From Styela clava (taxonomy: Eukaryota > Chordata > Ascidiacea > Stolidobranchia > Styelidae): a DNA stretch of 64,000 bases. Positions 25,484-40,766 of this stretch are shown here, piece after piece (position 1 is the stretch's first letter; each line of letters starts with the position of its first letter). Under the pieces are notes generated by a model. It worked only from the letters and a program-made list of their open reading frames with translations. It had not been told where the DNA came from and ran no database searches. The translations under genes and the position numbers were made by a program. Where the stretch lies: assembly GCF_964204865.1 (NCBI RefSeq), contig NC_135264.1, forward strand, positions 5,610,001 to 5,674,000, in the 5' to 3' direction.

Positions 25484-27040
25484 TATTACGGCATAATACT
25501 TGTTTCGTTTCTCTTATTATACCGTGATACTCAAGTAACATACTATCATTTTTTGACCACGTTGAGATGAATTGAATTGAAAAATAGGTTACCTAACAAA
25601 AATTATACCCGCTATTAATGCGTTACCTTTTAGTTTAATTGCGATAATTGACAAACGAAGCGTTGGCAAGTGGATATGAAATTGACGAAGGCTTGGGGAA
25701 TGCGCCGAAACATTCAGTGATTTCTTCAATTTGTCTCCCGCACTTTACACAGCGCCGGGGGATTTCTCAATGCTTCCTATGCTTCCGAAATGCACTCAGG
25801 CTTGAATCCTACGAATACTCCGACACTTTTTCAGGCAAATTATACAAAATCTCATATAACTATAGCCACTGAAACAACGCCATCCAATCGTTCTCATGAC
25901 TATGTTTTACGTTTTAATTTTATTTATTATCAAACCAGATATATGTAATCATTTCCTAATTCCAGACGTAAGTCCACTTTCGCAGTTTTGCAAAAAGAAA
26001 AAATGTGCACTGGATAAATCATCAATAATAATTGTAAACAAGACGTCCAATGCTAACGAGTACAGCAAAATCTGAAGTTTCGAGGAAATGGGTAGGTAAT
26101 TGGAAGTTAATTGCATCCTGTTGAAATTAGGTTTGGCTTTATTGGAAAGTTTAATTTGAGTTTTTAGAAGTCAGCTTGTTATATTTTAAATGAAATTCGC
26201 TAGGTAGGCAAATGTATCTAAATTTCATAAACCCCTTCATTGATAACCAAATATTAAAGCAATTGCTAAGTGCTTGTCAATCATCTTTTTTGATTGAGAA
26301 TTGGAACCAAATCACGCCCAGCCGTGCAGTTTCACGAATGCACAATCTTGCCAAGTCTGTATAGAACCCTCAGAAAATTTGGTGTTTTACAAAACTACAA
26401 AATCTTCATTAAACAAAGATGCGATCTGCGGTCAACCCAGTTATTCGTATCTGGCCCTCCTGTATGGGAGGTTGTACAACCCTGAAATAGAGCATAGCTT
26501 CATGAGTATAAGCATTTTCCTTATAGAAAGAAGATATTTTTGAGCAAAGGGCATCTTAGCATGACGCAACAATTTTACGAATGTCGTCGTCTTGCCGATA
26601 GACTAGGATTCTTAGAATGGACTCAGCCTTTGTAGCGAAGTCTTTCGCAAGGCATTGCACGCTAAACGAATGGCTCACACTTCCACGTGTCCCATGCAGA
26701 GTTGGATCAATTGTAATTTGTAATCGATGTAATTAATTACAGTTTTTCGTGTAATTGTAATGTAATTGAGGCATTTTCATTCTGTGTAACTGTAATTTGC
26801 TAAAATTTTGGCTCAATTACACTTTCAATTAGACCAGGGGTCACCAAACTACGCCGTCCTTTCATCTGGCCCGCAATGACACGAAAAGGGCGAAATATTT
26901 TTCCAAGGATTGTTTTGCGAGAATCGCCTTCCTTTTTTATTTCGTAGCATTAGTCAATCAGCAAGATCCGAAAAAGTGACGTAACAATATGCCTTTTCGC
27001 ATCCGTTAAGACACTCAGACAGTTTTTCAGTCGTGGTCGT

Positions 27041-27286
27041 AAACAATACCTCATTTTGTGATTTCGAATGCTATTCGATAGTTTGCATTTTGACGAAAAC
27101 CCATTAATGCATTGGAAGAAAAAATCAGAAGAATTTCCCAGGCTTGCTTCTTTAGCCAAGAATTATTTGGGACTAACATCAACATCAGTCCCTTCAGAAA
27201 GAATAAATTTATTGGGGTCAGAAACTTTTCGCGGCCTAATTTTCATCCAGTGCAATCCAACAGTTTTTAAGCAAGTGAAACTGTAA
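27041..27286 (+). pseudogene. hAT transposase C-terminal dimerisation domain, fragment
   Basis: The plus-strand frame reads LMHWKKKSEEFPRLASLAKN, then YLGLTSTSVPSERINLLGSE. This is the hallmark hAT dimerisation region (a W ... FP-x-L ... LA ... TS-x-PSER motif). No catalytic part is present in the roughly 200 bp between the CAGGGGTCACCAAAC terminus and this fragment, so an internally deleted element is inferred. The frame stops at 27284-27286, soon after the conserved motif. Confidence 0.85.
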
Positions 27287-27309
27287 ATACGAATCAAAAT
27301 ATACTAGTC

Positions 27310-27690
27310 AGGTTAGTGGCCACAATGATCGTTTTGACCAAAACTTTTGGTATTTTGTGTTGTTGTTCTTGTTCTTTGACATAGTTATTGAAAAGTCGCT
27401 TTTCTCTTCGATTACTGGACCAAATGCTTTGTGAAATTTTCAGTGGTTGAAGATGGAATTTTTTTCTAGAAGGATATTACTTTTTTCATTTCTAAATTTC
27501 GTATAAAATCGGATATTTCGTCCAAGATTTTGCTGTATTATTTTATTCATGGGAACACTGGCTGTCTGATTTGATTCTTGCTACGCGAAACTCGGAATTT
27601 TTTTGAGGGTATCGGCAGCGTCAAGGGTAAAAACTGCTTCACTCTGTGTAACGTGTCCATATATTTGAGCATTGCTTTGTTGTAATTGTA
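27310..27690. repeat. dispersed repeat family, copy 1
   Basis: This segment contains AAAAGTCGCTTTTCTCTTCG and GAAATTTTCAGTGGTTGAAG, and further on ACGTGTCCATATATTTGAGC. It is matched in the same orientation at about 54670-54945 and inverted at about 42950-43095. It lies inside the 26697-27816 element. Family identity is unknown; the repeats are diverged and non-coding. Confidence 0.6.
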
Positions 27691-29439
27691 AATGTATTTG
27701 TAAATGTAATTTGATATTTTTTGCACGGAGTAATTTTGATGTGATTGAAAAATTTAAGGGAGTAATTGTAATGGTATTTGTAATTCAACTGAATTATTGT
27801 AATTGATCCAACTCTGGTCCCATGTTGATGGTGCTGCATAAGTCAATATAGATGAAGCTACCTCATTTTCATCACAGCCTTTTCAAACAATTTTTTTAAC
27901 AAATCTCTGAAGTCTGAACAAACAACCTATACCACTGAAGAATGGTTAATTAAAAAAGAATATCTTTTTCAGACGGGGAAACATTGATTTTAAAAAACAA
28001 CGTAGTTTTCAAAAGTAGTCATATTCTATTTAGATAGGACTGGAAATAAGTAATCAGTAAATCGTTCTAAGATGATCACGGGCCATTCCAGGTAATATTC
28101 CCTATTCTAATTTACACTTACCCAATAATTATTAATTTGCACAAATTTTTTCTGGTGGTCTCTAATTCAAAATAATAAAATGCATGGACGTCACCAAGAA
28201 ATCCTAACAAATACAAAATCAAAAATATGATTGTTGGTGATAATTGTACGATAATGATAAGTTCAGAATTAGTTGGCAGTTGAAATATATTGGTCATATA
28301 CCTATAATTAAATGACACTAATTAGTATATTCGGGAGGTAGTGCCGAAGGTTTCAAATTACCATATTTCCCGTCCACTGAACTCGAAATTATGGCATTTA
28401 GGGTTATACTTGATTTTCGTATCCATATGATTATAGTACTTCCTGTTACGAAGTACTTTTCCAGTTACATCTTGCTAGTTACTAGACTGTTTCGATGTGT
28501 TACTTCGGCAAATTTACATGAAAATGCTGTAAATAATAACGTAACAAGCCCAGTTTTCATATTATCACCCGTGAATTCAGGCAATGCCGTTTTCTGCTGC
28601 GCCTTTAACACCAACAGTTGTAACTGACTCATTCAGTCCTGTTACGGTCAAATTGTTTTCTTTAAAATTCTAAGTTATGTAGAAAAGTTAGTTATTGTAA
28701 GAAATTGAAACGTTCGCTTTGTAGCCTTGTAGGTCACAAGTTTCTGCCACTTCCTATCTCAAAAACATTCGAATTGTATTTGGCAGTATGAACGAGGAAG
28801 CTGTATTATGGAAACACGTCCACTCAACTCATTGGCCACGATGTGCTATCCGCAATGAGATATTTACTGTCTCCAAACGGCATTCGACGTCACTTTCAGA
28901 AGACCATTATATATATTGAATCTAGCATTACGTTCTATTCAGTAGGATGTTTTTAAAAACAAAAACTGGCATACTGTGAAGCAGTTTAATGACCGAAATG
29001 CAAAGATTAGAATAACGTCATGGTGTGTTTACCGCCCGGGGGATAAGCTAAAGCGAACGAAAGGCATTCGAAACTTGAAGTACCAACTTTCATAAACAGC
29101 TGAGAACGTGTAGTAGAATTAGTAATCAGACATCCATCCTGGGTAAAACAGGATAACAATATCCAGCGCATTGTATGCTTTAATATTCATTATAAGTACA
29201 GTTCAAGTTGTATTTGTCAATTAACAAGGAATAGTAATCCAGAATTCAAGTCACAATCATGATATATGAATTTTAGATAGCAATAAGTGTAGCAGGAAGT
29301 ACACAGGCGTATTTTTAGGGAAATATTCAATCAAATATAGATTACTGATTTGAATACCTCTGTATATTGCTAACTATATTTCTACAAAACGTGTTGTTCA
29401 ATTGGATGAATATATATTTCCATTATCAGATATATTAAA

Positions 29440-31644
<2,205 letters not shown>

Positions 31645-32295
31645 ACTACAAACTTACTACATTCATGAAGTAAATTTACACATATATAGTAGACATGATT
31701 TAATTTAGTATATTCAACGAAAGCACGCAAAAAAGAAAAAAAAAATGAAAACTTAGAAATCAGAGAAGGGGCATAAGGAAATTTAAAAAGTGTTAACACT
31801 AGCAAATCTCATGAACCACACAAAGTTATATAAACAACAATTCTTTACTTTTGATGACATCATTACACAAAATTTCATATAGAAAACCGAATCCCATAGA
31901 GTCCACAGACACTTTAAAGATAAATAAAAAGAGAAAGCCTTGTGAAGACAACAACGGTCTTTTTTACCAATGAAAATTTCTCAGCAATTGTTCCAACAAC
32001 AGCATGAATAATAACAAAACGACCCTAAGGTCCACATCGTACCCAAAATCGCATCGTAAACAACATAGTTCGATGATTGAGCATATATATGGTCTTTGAT
32101 TGAGAGAGGTTAACAGTGACAAAGAGCGACTTTGAGCGACATAAGTGAAGCATTGATAATGACGTCATCAGTGTCATCTTACACCCGCTTTCTTGGAGAA
32201 ATAGCAACAATATCTACACATGTAAATACAACAGTAATTCACATTATAGAAATGTTAATTGGGATTGTTCACTCCAAGTATACAACAATTTGTCA

Positions 32296-32815
32296 TCAAT
32301 CAGCATAGGATATGTCACTCAAATGGCTGTATAAGTATATTCGGACGCATATCACGTTTGTATGTACACCAAATAAATGAATGTATATTGAATTGACTAT
32401 ACGTAGACATTGGTTGTATATGCATATGATTTGACTTAGATATTCGCATCGAATAAACACATTCATTTGTATATAGAGTTGACTATACATACGTATGGCA
32501 TCGGCTTATTATGTCCATGACTTAAATAGCTGTAGGCCTATGAGTATATTGAGTTGACTATATATAGATATATACATATAACTAACATTGTCTGTGTATG
32601 TACATTACATGAATGAACGTATACAGTATGTATATTCAATTGGCTGCATATGCATAGGAGATAAGCTATGTATGTACATTATCCAAATGGCTGTATTTGT
32701 GTATTAGGTTTTCTGTTTATGCATATAACATTGACTGCATATGCACACTTAGTTGGCTCTGTATGTATATGAGTTAGCGGTATATGCATATTTTGGCTGT
32801 ATATGTATAGCACGT
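32296..32815. repeat. degenerate TGTATATGCATAT minisatellite
   Basis: About 500 bp of irregular units of roughly 25-40 bp, each built from TTGGCTGTATATGCATAT-like words with TTGACTATA and TGTATGTACATTA variants. It is not coding. It lies in the 3' flank of ficolin copy 3, in sequence not shared with the flank of copy 2. Confidence 0.6.
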
Positions 32816-34298
32816 TTCCAACCTCACTCGCTTGAATGGACGTCAGCCCATTTGTCAGAATTGTGTAATTTTTATTAGCTGAACTCTATACATATATCTG
32901 TAACGCAACATTTTATTACACAAGCATGTGACGGATTTTCATTGCCAAAAAGTTTAGTTAGAGTTATTACCAAAGGCTAGTTCATCGCAACGCATCGTTT
33001 TTTCTCTCCTTCGAAACGATTGATCTTGCAATGTTTGCAGCAGTTGAAGCGTGGTAATGGAATATCACGTGATCTCGGGCATCGTGCGTCTTGAAGGAGA
33101 AATCTGATATTTAACGACTGCAATAAATTTGTATATAAATGTTCTATAAACGATGAAGCGAAGTTTTTGAAAATTATTTGCGTCTGGCCGATAATCTTTC
33201 TCTGTATATTGCATAATAGTCATGTCACATTTCTTTGGTGTCACAACAAGCTACGTATTTTAAATTACTCTGAAATATGATATAAAAAATAAAGGATATC
33301 AACTGGGCCATGTCGTATCAGAATGTGACGCTTGCAATTTTTAACCTAAATAGGCGTGAGCAGTTTTGAGAGAAAAATTACAGTACTTCCCTATATGTTG
33401 ACAAGCATTAAGAAATCATATAGCACGGATAATTTTTTTTTTTAGATGCAAAGAAATTTCAAAAGAACGTAACACACGCATTTAATTCGATGGTATTAAT
33501 CATGATAACAAGTAACCTATTTTAAAAGATTCAAATCCCGTTTACTAAGACAATTCAGGAAAATGTAAAATGCCATAAAGGTCCTAGATCCTCGGCTCTA
33601 GCTCCTTAAAAGCAACACGGCTTTCGCCACCAACCCAAATAATGCATGTCGCGGGAACATTTATATATATATATATGACTTACCATATTCCTTGTCGACG
33701 GTGTTGGTAATCGAGCAGTAGACTGCGTTTGAGTAGAGTTGTAGCTCATTATACGTTCACCGAAGAAAAATATCACTGGGCCACTGTATTTTACTAAATA
33801 GCCCATGGGTTTTAGATACTGAAAAAATGTTGTCTTTCTGTAATATGTTTTCTGGGAGGAACCGCAATTTCCCAAGTTTGCCCCAAAATGGAAGAATATC
33901 AAGCTATCGACTGGGACAGGGACAGGTAACCTTGGAAATAGATCACTAACTTAGTTTCATTATTCCTTACAGAACTAAATATGAAATTCATTATAATTAA
34001 GTTATAAAGACTGAAATCTTTTAAATAATTTTTTTTCAATAATACAAATTTCTGAATATATATGTTAATGTAGGTTCACATGCCACTTTAAAATCATGTC
34101 TCTCATTAATATTCACGTCCGGTGTATAACAATCTATGGAATCAGCGATCGGGTACGACATAAAAAAACAAAATATTATAGGCTAGCCTACTGTAGGCCT
34201 ACACGTTTTTGCGCTTTGGGCAGATTCGTTTAAAGGAAAAGTACCTGATGGGCTCCGTTACAAGCATCGAATTGATGAAAGTGTGTTTATATATTCAG

Positions 34299-35536
34299 TT
34301 CAGCAAAGCTAAAGGAAAATGGTTCGATGGATCCGACATCCCGAATCCCGGCGATACACATGAATTCCGGAGGACTTGTCATGACATACATCATTTCAAA
34401 TTAGTGGAAAATGGAGTTATGTTCAACCTGACTGAGATCGTTCGCGGGTAAACTAGCAGTAATCTTGACGACCTCTTTAGTATCATTTTCATATGCTTGC
34501 TTAAATATTACTTTCCAAAAGGGTATACAAGGATAATACACTGGAGTTTCGGTTACACCTAATACGAAGAGAGGACGAAACATACGTAATAGATCAACAA
34601 CTCAGTGAGAGCAAATTTGTATCATATGAATTATAAATATGATCAATAACGTGACACGCACATAACACAAGTAGAAATAGTTCCCATTGAATTTATTTTG
34701 TAATAATTCTAAACCGTTTTTCATAATTTTTTATCCCAAGCGAGACGCCATCGCACCAAATCGCAATTTCAATATTTATTTTATTTTTTAATAAAACTTG
34801 ATAATGACGTCAAGCGGTACCTATGCTACAAAATTTATCTGAATGATTTCATTTATAAACAATGTCCATTCAAACTCGAATCAAATTTGCATCGACGTAC
34901 CATATTATACCTCTGATGGTGTAGAAATATTACTTGCTTTGTATTCTCAACATTGCTGGACATAACCGATTATTGTTCTTTTAGAACCTGCGTTTGTGGC
35001 AAAATCGAGGAAGTTGTATTCTGACACCCCGGGTGGTGACGCAACCGGTGATGATATAGAGACGTGTAAGTAGAAATTGTTGCGCTGATTATGATTATTT
35101 TTCACTAATAAATCCCAAGACTTTCCGCTAATATATAAAAAAATCCAAATAATGATATTTTATTGAGTATTTTCATCCTTCCAATTTGCAATATTAGGAA
35201 CAAGCTTCACATTATTAGCACTCGCCTATAACAATCATTTCAGATGCAAACAACCTATTCCGAGGAGAGTATTTCTTCATGACAGATTACGACACCTATT
35301 TGTTCATGGGGTTCTGCACACCAATAGGTAAATATAATAGTGTTACATTGTGATATATAAAATCAGTACATGCAATATTATAGCAATAACATTTTTCATG
35401 ATTAATGGGATATTCACACTTCAAAACCCTAGCCCCGACTGTAAAGGGAATTTATAATATGTGGAATGCATTTGCCAGTCACAACCAAAAAACAAGTATA
35501 GGATGGGAAGATATGTGCTTTGCCCGACAGAAATAA
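34299..35536 (+). CDS. lipocalin-like secreted protein (5' exon not found)
   Basis: Four exons with GT/AG borders: 34299-34447 (AKGKWFDGSDIPNPGD and TCHDIHHF, the lipocalin G-x-W block), 34985-35065 (AKSRKLYSDTPGGDATGDD), 35244-35327 (RGEYFFMTDYDTYLFMGFC, matching the TDYD-x-Y lipocalin motif) and 35433-35536 (MWNAFASHNQKTSIGWEDMC, then a stop). Phases agree for exons 2-4 (1, 1). The first donor, GTAAAC after CGCGG, leaves phase 2 while exon 2 is open in phase 1, so a micro-exon, an alternative acceptor (CGAG at 35010-35013) or a lesion must lie between them. The paralogue at 727-1600 shows the same mismatch. Three cysteines could form one or two disulfides. The encoded part is about 138 residues; an upstream signal-peptide exon is expected but not identified. 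Lipocalins carry small hydrophobic ligands; the ligand here is unknown. Confidence 0.75.
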
Positions 35537-36218
35537 ATTTGATTGAGATATACTTTTTTACGGTGTATTCACTCCATCAAGTGTTGTATGTTGATTCGTT
35601 ATTTTATCTTTACAAAACAAACTCACTACATCAAACTATATTTACATATAAAGGGTGTCTGATATGTCTTTATTGGTGAATTTGTTACTATCAATACCGC
35701 AACTAAGCCAAGGGTTGGCGTCCACAAAGTCAACAAACAAATATGCACGTTTCCTTCGCAGATTCAAAAAATTGAAACTCCTACCTACGTAAATTTTTTG
35801 CTATATATATATATATATATATATATATAGCCTAATTCACAAATGTTCACTTTTTATATGAATTATTTGTTGGTTTGATTTACACTTGCAAATAAATATT
35901 ACATCATGCTGCAATTCAACTATTCGGATCTTGATAGTTAGAATTGTTTGTGATTAGCAGCTGTGCAATTATAAAGTTAAACCTAACTTACAATAGTTTA
36001 ACTTAACAAGCATCGCTGCCAATTTATATATATATATATTGTATATCGGCGATATGACGAACTCCAAAACATACATGGCTGTAGGCCTCCCTCCAATAGA
36101 TCATACTTTATATCAGAATGAGGGACCTTCCAATTTTCAACAAAATAAACCACGAATTGGCAAAATTAACGCGGACGAAAGGCTTCACGCTCAGTGAATT
36201 GAAAACCATGTTCTAATG
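35537..36218. other. 3' flank of lipocalin gene, nothing else recognised
   Basis: AT-rich, with TA-dinucleotide runs near 35805-35830 and 36025-36040. Part of the first 150 bp matches the 3' flank of the lipocalin exon relic at 7.5 kb. Confidence 0.4.
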
Positions 36219-36395
36219 CAGGGGTCGGCAAACTTGGCCCACGAGCTAATTTGTTGCAGCCCTCGAACGACCCGAAATTTTATACATAAAATAAAATTCG
36301 ATTCTAAATTTATTACTATCTCTACGCGGATTTCTGTGGTATTAAGTGCTGCTATACAGCGCCTGTTTTTTAAAAATGTCTGGGAAACGGAGGGA
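36219..36395. mobile_element. truncated hAT-type element
   Basis: It starts CAGGGGTCGGCAAACTTGGC and continues with ACGAGCTAATTTGTTGCAG. This aligns, with the opposite orientation, to the right-hand 150 bp or so of the element at 2235-3043. The match fades near AAATGTCTGGGAAACGG, and no second terminus or target duplication was found. It is non-coding. Confidence 0.65.
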
Positions 36396-37559
36396 GTTCG
36401 CAACATAACAGTCTATTAACATAAAAAAATATATATATACCGTACACACGATATCAACACGGACACTTTAGTCCGCGACAATAGTAAATCAAGTACAGTT
36501 AAGTTGACACAGTACATTCAAATAAAAAAAAAAATTGGTCACTACTAGTGGACAGCAACGATAGCCTTGTGTTGTACAGATTAAGGTTGAAAAACTAAAA
36601 TATTCCTTACCATGGCAACGGATTGTACAGGAATAGTGCGAATGAAATTCACGTGTATGCCATATGCAGTTTTCATAAACCCTAGAATCTTGTATTACAT
36701 TTGTGGTTTTGGCAGTACATCAACCTCCATACAGATCTAACAAAAAATTTGTGACGTCATGTATCTCTATCCTCATTCAAAATATTGCACCATATGACAA
36801 CCGCGGCTACACGAATGTATTGAATTCTATTTGGGCAAAGTGTTGTCCTGCTCTTCTTTTAAGCAGTGTTTTCATAACTTAAATCGATTCAAAAGTTATT
36901 GGCCGATTTTGTATATGTTATGTATTGACTTTTCATATATTTTAAGTTTCCACTAGTTGACGTTGTTCCCCTATTGCATCATTCTTGTAGAGCCTTGTGT
37001 GATATTAGTGATTCAGTACACTGTTCTGAGTTTGCTTGCTGAGCGGTGTTATTGTTTGTTTTCATTAAATTGATGTTTCTGTCAAGTTGGATTCTTGTAT
37101 AGTTCATTAGGCAGTGCCAGGGACACAACAGTATCCTATATGTTAAATGTGTTGTTCGTTTTAACTGTAGACGGGCGTACTTGTATGTTTTTAACTTTGT
37201 CTTAAGGCTAAAGCTATGCTCGTATTCTGGGTATCTCTGCATTTTGTTTATCCTTTTGTTGTAATATTTTATGTTGTTTTATTTTACCAGAAGTAAATTG
37301 ATTGGTTGATTCTGAAGACCCACGCTGAGTGTCATTTGAGTAAGTTTTGGCAACTCTAATCGTCAGCTATTAGTAGGATGACCATATTTCTATTCCCTGG
37401 AAGGAGGACATATTGTTTGGTAGAACCATATCTCACCTATTATATATCCACTAAATTTTCTAGGATTAAAAATAGAAGTGACAATAGACGATGTGACGAC
37501 AATGAGTTAATGCATTTTTGTCTTTATTGAAAAAAAAAACATGTGCGGAATAATCGATT

Positions 37560-39215
37560 TGTCCTTAGACCACGAGTATTTGGAAGTTCCTCTAATCCTA
37601 ATCAACATTGCTGGGTTATTTTTTGCAATATCGTAAAACTGGCTTCAAGAACTGTCGTTAAAATTGTAAACTAAAGTTATTATGCTAGCAACAGACTCAA
37701 ATAGGAAGTTTTCGCGTTCCTTCGACCATTGTGGTTGCATTAAAGAGAAAATGCGCTCAACGTTGGCGTTATGCGCAATATGCTGAAGTAATATTGTGCG
37801 ATCTTTATCAGTTCGCTGTTAAAGTCGCTGGTGCTGCAGGATTTGAAATATTCTGTCCATCTTTCATGTGCCATAAGCTTACAGAAGGAAACTGAATTGG
37901 ATTGAAGTTGCTTTTCTACGAACTTGCATAAGTTTTGGAATTGGCCGAATTACTTGACTTCATCAATCGAAACATTTTTCGCAAGCAGATACTCAACGCA
38001 CGGTTCAACAATTCTCCACTCGGTGTTTTGAATCAGAAGCATCCAGTCAACGCATTTGAATTCCTTAAACGAAGCTGTCCATTTTTCGAGGTATTGTACG
38101 CATGACTCGTACAACAAAGCCACATCTGAGAGAAATACATCACATTCGCGGCCATTTCATTCGTCTCTGAGTCTACGCAATTCAGATTTAATTTGGATTT
38201 GTATGAACATGTGTTTTTTTTTCTTCAATCGTAGATTTAACAGTGTTAAGACAAGCTTTGATTTTAATAATTGAGGCCTCTGAGTGTTCAATATGCCTAA
38301 TTTGGTCATTAAACACTGCAACAAACGATTGCAAATGTTTTAAATACAACTCACTCACAGGATTTTCATGAAATCTTTTTAGAGCAACAGGTGGCTTTTC
38401 AATAGACCGGAAATATTATTGCAAGGCAAGGTACAACTGAATCATTCTAGATAAACTTGGATAAAGTGATAGCCATCTGGTCACGCATTGGGAAAGCAGT
38501 TTTTTGATACTGTGTATCCACAAAGTTACAATCCTTTAGTTCTTCTGTGCGTACAGTGTATATGCTGAAATATTGGTACGTTTTGTAAATAATATTTTCC
38601 ACATCAATGCTCGTCTGATTGGTGCCATGGTGTAAACAGTTATTCAAAACATGTGCAGGGCATCCTACCCCAATCGAATTTGGCAGGTCGATTTGCAATC
38701 GAAAAAATACGTTATTGCCCTTTCTAAAAGCCAATCCGCCAAAGTTAGTATTACAGTTATCGGCAGTAAATGAAACACATTCCTCAAACAGGTTCATTTT
38801 GGTCGAAGTTTCTTTAATTTCATTCGCAATTGTTGAAGATTTCTCATTCGTGGTACTTTTAACTTCAAGCAACTTAGACTGCAACCCACCATTTTTCTAG
38901 TCATAATATTGTACAACTATCGTGAAAAGTTTTGTAGCCTTATGATTACTGCCGTCTGTCGCTATTCCGAGATACAAAATATCAAGTTGTTGAATATTAT
39001 TTGTGGCATGTTGAACAGTCATCGAGGCTAGAATATTATTCACAATAGTTTCAACTTTCGTCCGAGCACAAGAATATTTTTTTTGAAATATTTGAATCTG
39101 GAAAAATCTTCTTTATTAGATTTGACGTACAATCGTTAGATCTGTAACTCTGGTGATGTTTCACACAGAGAAACGCCATTGTAGCTTCGGCTAATGATGA
39201 TTACAAGTCTCTAAT
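37560..39215 (-). pseudogene. hAT transposase (ZBED/KIAA1586-like), decayed
   Basis: Minus-strand reading in several frames gives consecutive blocks of a hAT-family transposase. These are AKVETIVNNILASM-like sequence with LYLGIATDGSNHKATKLF near 38930-39050; an open stretch 38884-38447 with CVSFTADNCNTNFGG and GVGCPAHVLNN; TRWLSLYPSLSRMIQLYLAL and KRFHENPVSELYLKHLQSFV near 38250-38450; and the C-terminal NANVERIFSLMQPQWSKE near 37700-37770. In-frame stops (for example TAA after LYLALQ) and frame changes break it, so it is inactive. It probably belongs to an old autonomous hAT copy; terminal repeats were not identified. Boundaries are approximate. Confidence 0.8.
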
Positions 39216-39409
39216 TACTTTTTTTAACACATCAAAAATTGTTGGTTATATCAGAGCCATTATATAACTAGTCTGGAAGGCCGTATACTGATCTGTTGTT
39301 CACAGCGTCATCTAGTGTTGGCGTGGATAATTCATAACCACAGCGTCTTCGGCAGTATATTTTAGGCTGCTCGCTGTTAACTCTTCAATTAACGGTATTC
39401 AAAGTTCGA

Positions 39410-40071
39410 ATGAAAATGGATTTATCTGAGGAAGAAATGCTTGAATTTTTTGATGACGTGAGTTACATAGTACTGATTGCTTATTAAAATAGGTTTTGAT
39501 CCTGAAAGAAGGAATAGTAAGAGTTTATATTACCGTAGTTTAATATATGAAAGTAGAGACCGTTTTTGTTTTGCTAAAAATTTGGTCAGTATTTTTACAT
39601 CACATTTGTTTTGCTTTATTCAAGCACTTAGGCACTGTTTTAGACCCGATTTTATATATTTCACAGCTTGATGACGAGATAGAAGGAAAATGGGGCATAT
39701 CTGTAGTAGAAATCGACTACGGAAATGTTGATTGCAAGAAGACACTGCAGACTGCATTGAATGATTTGATCATCACATTAAATTAGGAATCAACACTATG
39801 GGCAGATGTTATAGCGGATATGATGGAAAATCCTAGGGAAGAATCCAGAAGTAAAATGACAGCTAAATACATTGAAAAATTGCAAAAGCCATATTCGAAC
39901 AATTCTGAACTCTCTCATTTGGACCTAAAACGCATAATCAAAACTGCAGCACCAAAAATTATAAAAGAAGCATTTGAAGTAACTGAACCATTCATGCAAA
40001 CGTCAATAACCAAAGGCGACAAAATGATGATTGATGACCTAGCTGGGGGATTGCTAAAACGGGGAATATAG
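39410..40071 (+). pseudogene. unrecognised two-exon gene with in-frame stop
   Basis: A first exon 39410-39457 (MKMDLSEEEMLEFFDD) ends at a strong GTGAGT donor. A TTTCACAG acceptor then opens exon 2 at 39667 in the same phase: LDDEIEGKWGISVVEIDYGN. A TAG at 39784-39786 interrupts the frame, after which it stays open through STLWADVIADMMENPREESR, SELSHLDLKRIIKTAAPK and DDLAGGLLKRG to a TAG at 40069-40071. The protein would be about 150 residues, acidic at the N terminus and lysine-rich later. I do not recognise the family. It sits between a dead hAT transposase and other hAT ends, so it may itself be element-derived. It is not obviously functional unless the TAG is bypassed. Confidence 0.5.
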
Positions 40072-40240
40072 CGTCTAGGTGGAGAAGGTACTTTCTGGTG
40101 CCAAAACCAAGCTTCGAGGCGTGATCTTCCCAATTGCTTTGAAGAGCGCAATAGAGGTGGTCTCATATCAACATCCGAAACATTTGTTCTCTTCCTAATC
40201 TCTGTGGAACGCGAATTCCGGTCTCAAGTATGCAAAAGGG

Positions 40241-40330
40241 CAGGGGCGGATTAAGCCCCTTTGGTGCCCTAAGCACTGAAGACTTTAGTGCCCCCTCATG
40301 TGTAATTTAATTATAAAAACAATAAACCAC
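40241..40330. mobile_element. hAT-type terminus, remnant
   Basis: It begins CAGGGGCGGATTAAGCCCCT, resembling the ends of another hAT MITE class. A matching right end or target duplication was not found, so the extent is unknown. Confidence 0.35.
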
Positions 40331-40766
40331 ATAAGTGTATTATCCATTAAAAATAATCACAACCAACAGTAAATAAACAACTTTTACGAACATTTTTAGG
40401 TGTCGCTGCCTGAAGACCGTATGAGGTCCCTCGCGACTCCTGTCACACAACTTAAGTTAAGTTCATATTGTGTTTGAAATTTTTTTTTTTTCCTAGGATA
40501 CGTTTATTTTGTGCTGACGAATAAAATGATGATTGATGATTGATGATTTTAACTCTTATATATAGCCGATATATATATCGGCCGTTTACTGCCGATAATA
40601 TATATATGCAAACACGCAATATCGGGCCGATATATCGGTTGAGCTCTAATTCTGAGGAAGTGTGACAATAAAGATTCATGCCTCCAGTCTCAACGTGAAT
40701 CGAAATGCCATAGGATACAAGTCACAACTGTAGTTTGAAATTTTACCGGTACCTAGTAGTCTACCT

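Larger units (their letters stand above)
26697..27816. mobile_element. hAT-type element (1.1 kb) hosting a second hAT fragment
   Basis: Terminal repeats are CAGAGTTGGATCAATT at the left and AATTGATCCAACTCTG at the right. The flanks are an exact 8-bp duplication GTCCCATG (26689-26696 and 27817-27824). Subterminal regions are rich in TGTAATTGTAATT-type words. Inside lies the start of a different hAT element (CAGGGGTCACCAAACTACG at 26835) followed by a hAT transposase C-terminal fragment, so one transposon appears to be nested in another. Confidence 0.88.

Noticed and set aside
33606-33902. 98-codon minus-strand frame upstream of the lipocalin gene
   Set aside because: Includes a TATATA tract, no recognisable motif and no paralogue in the window. 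It could not be linked to either lipocalin gene.
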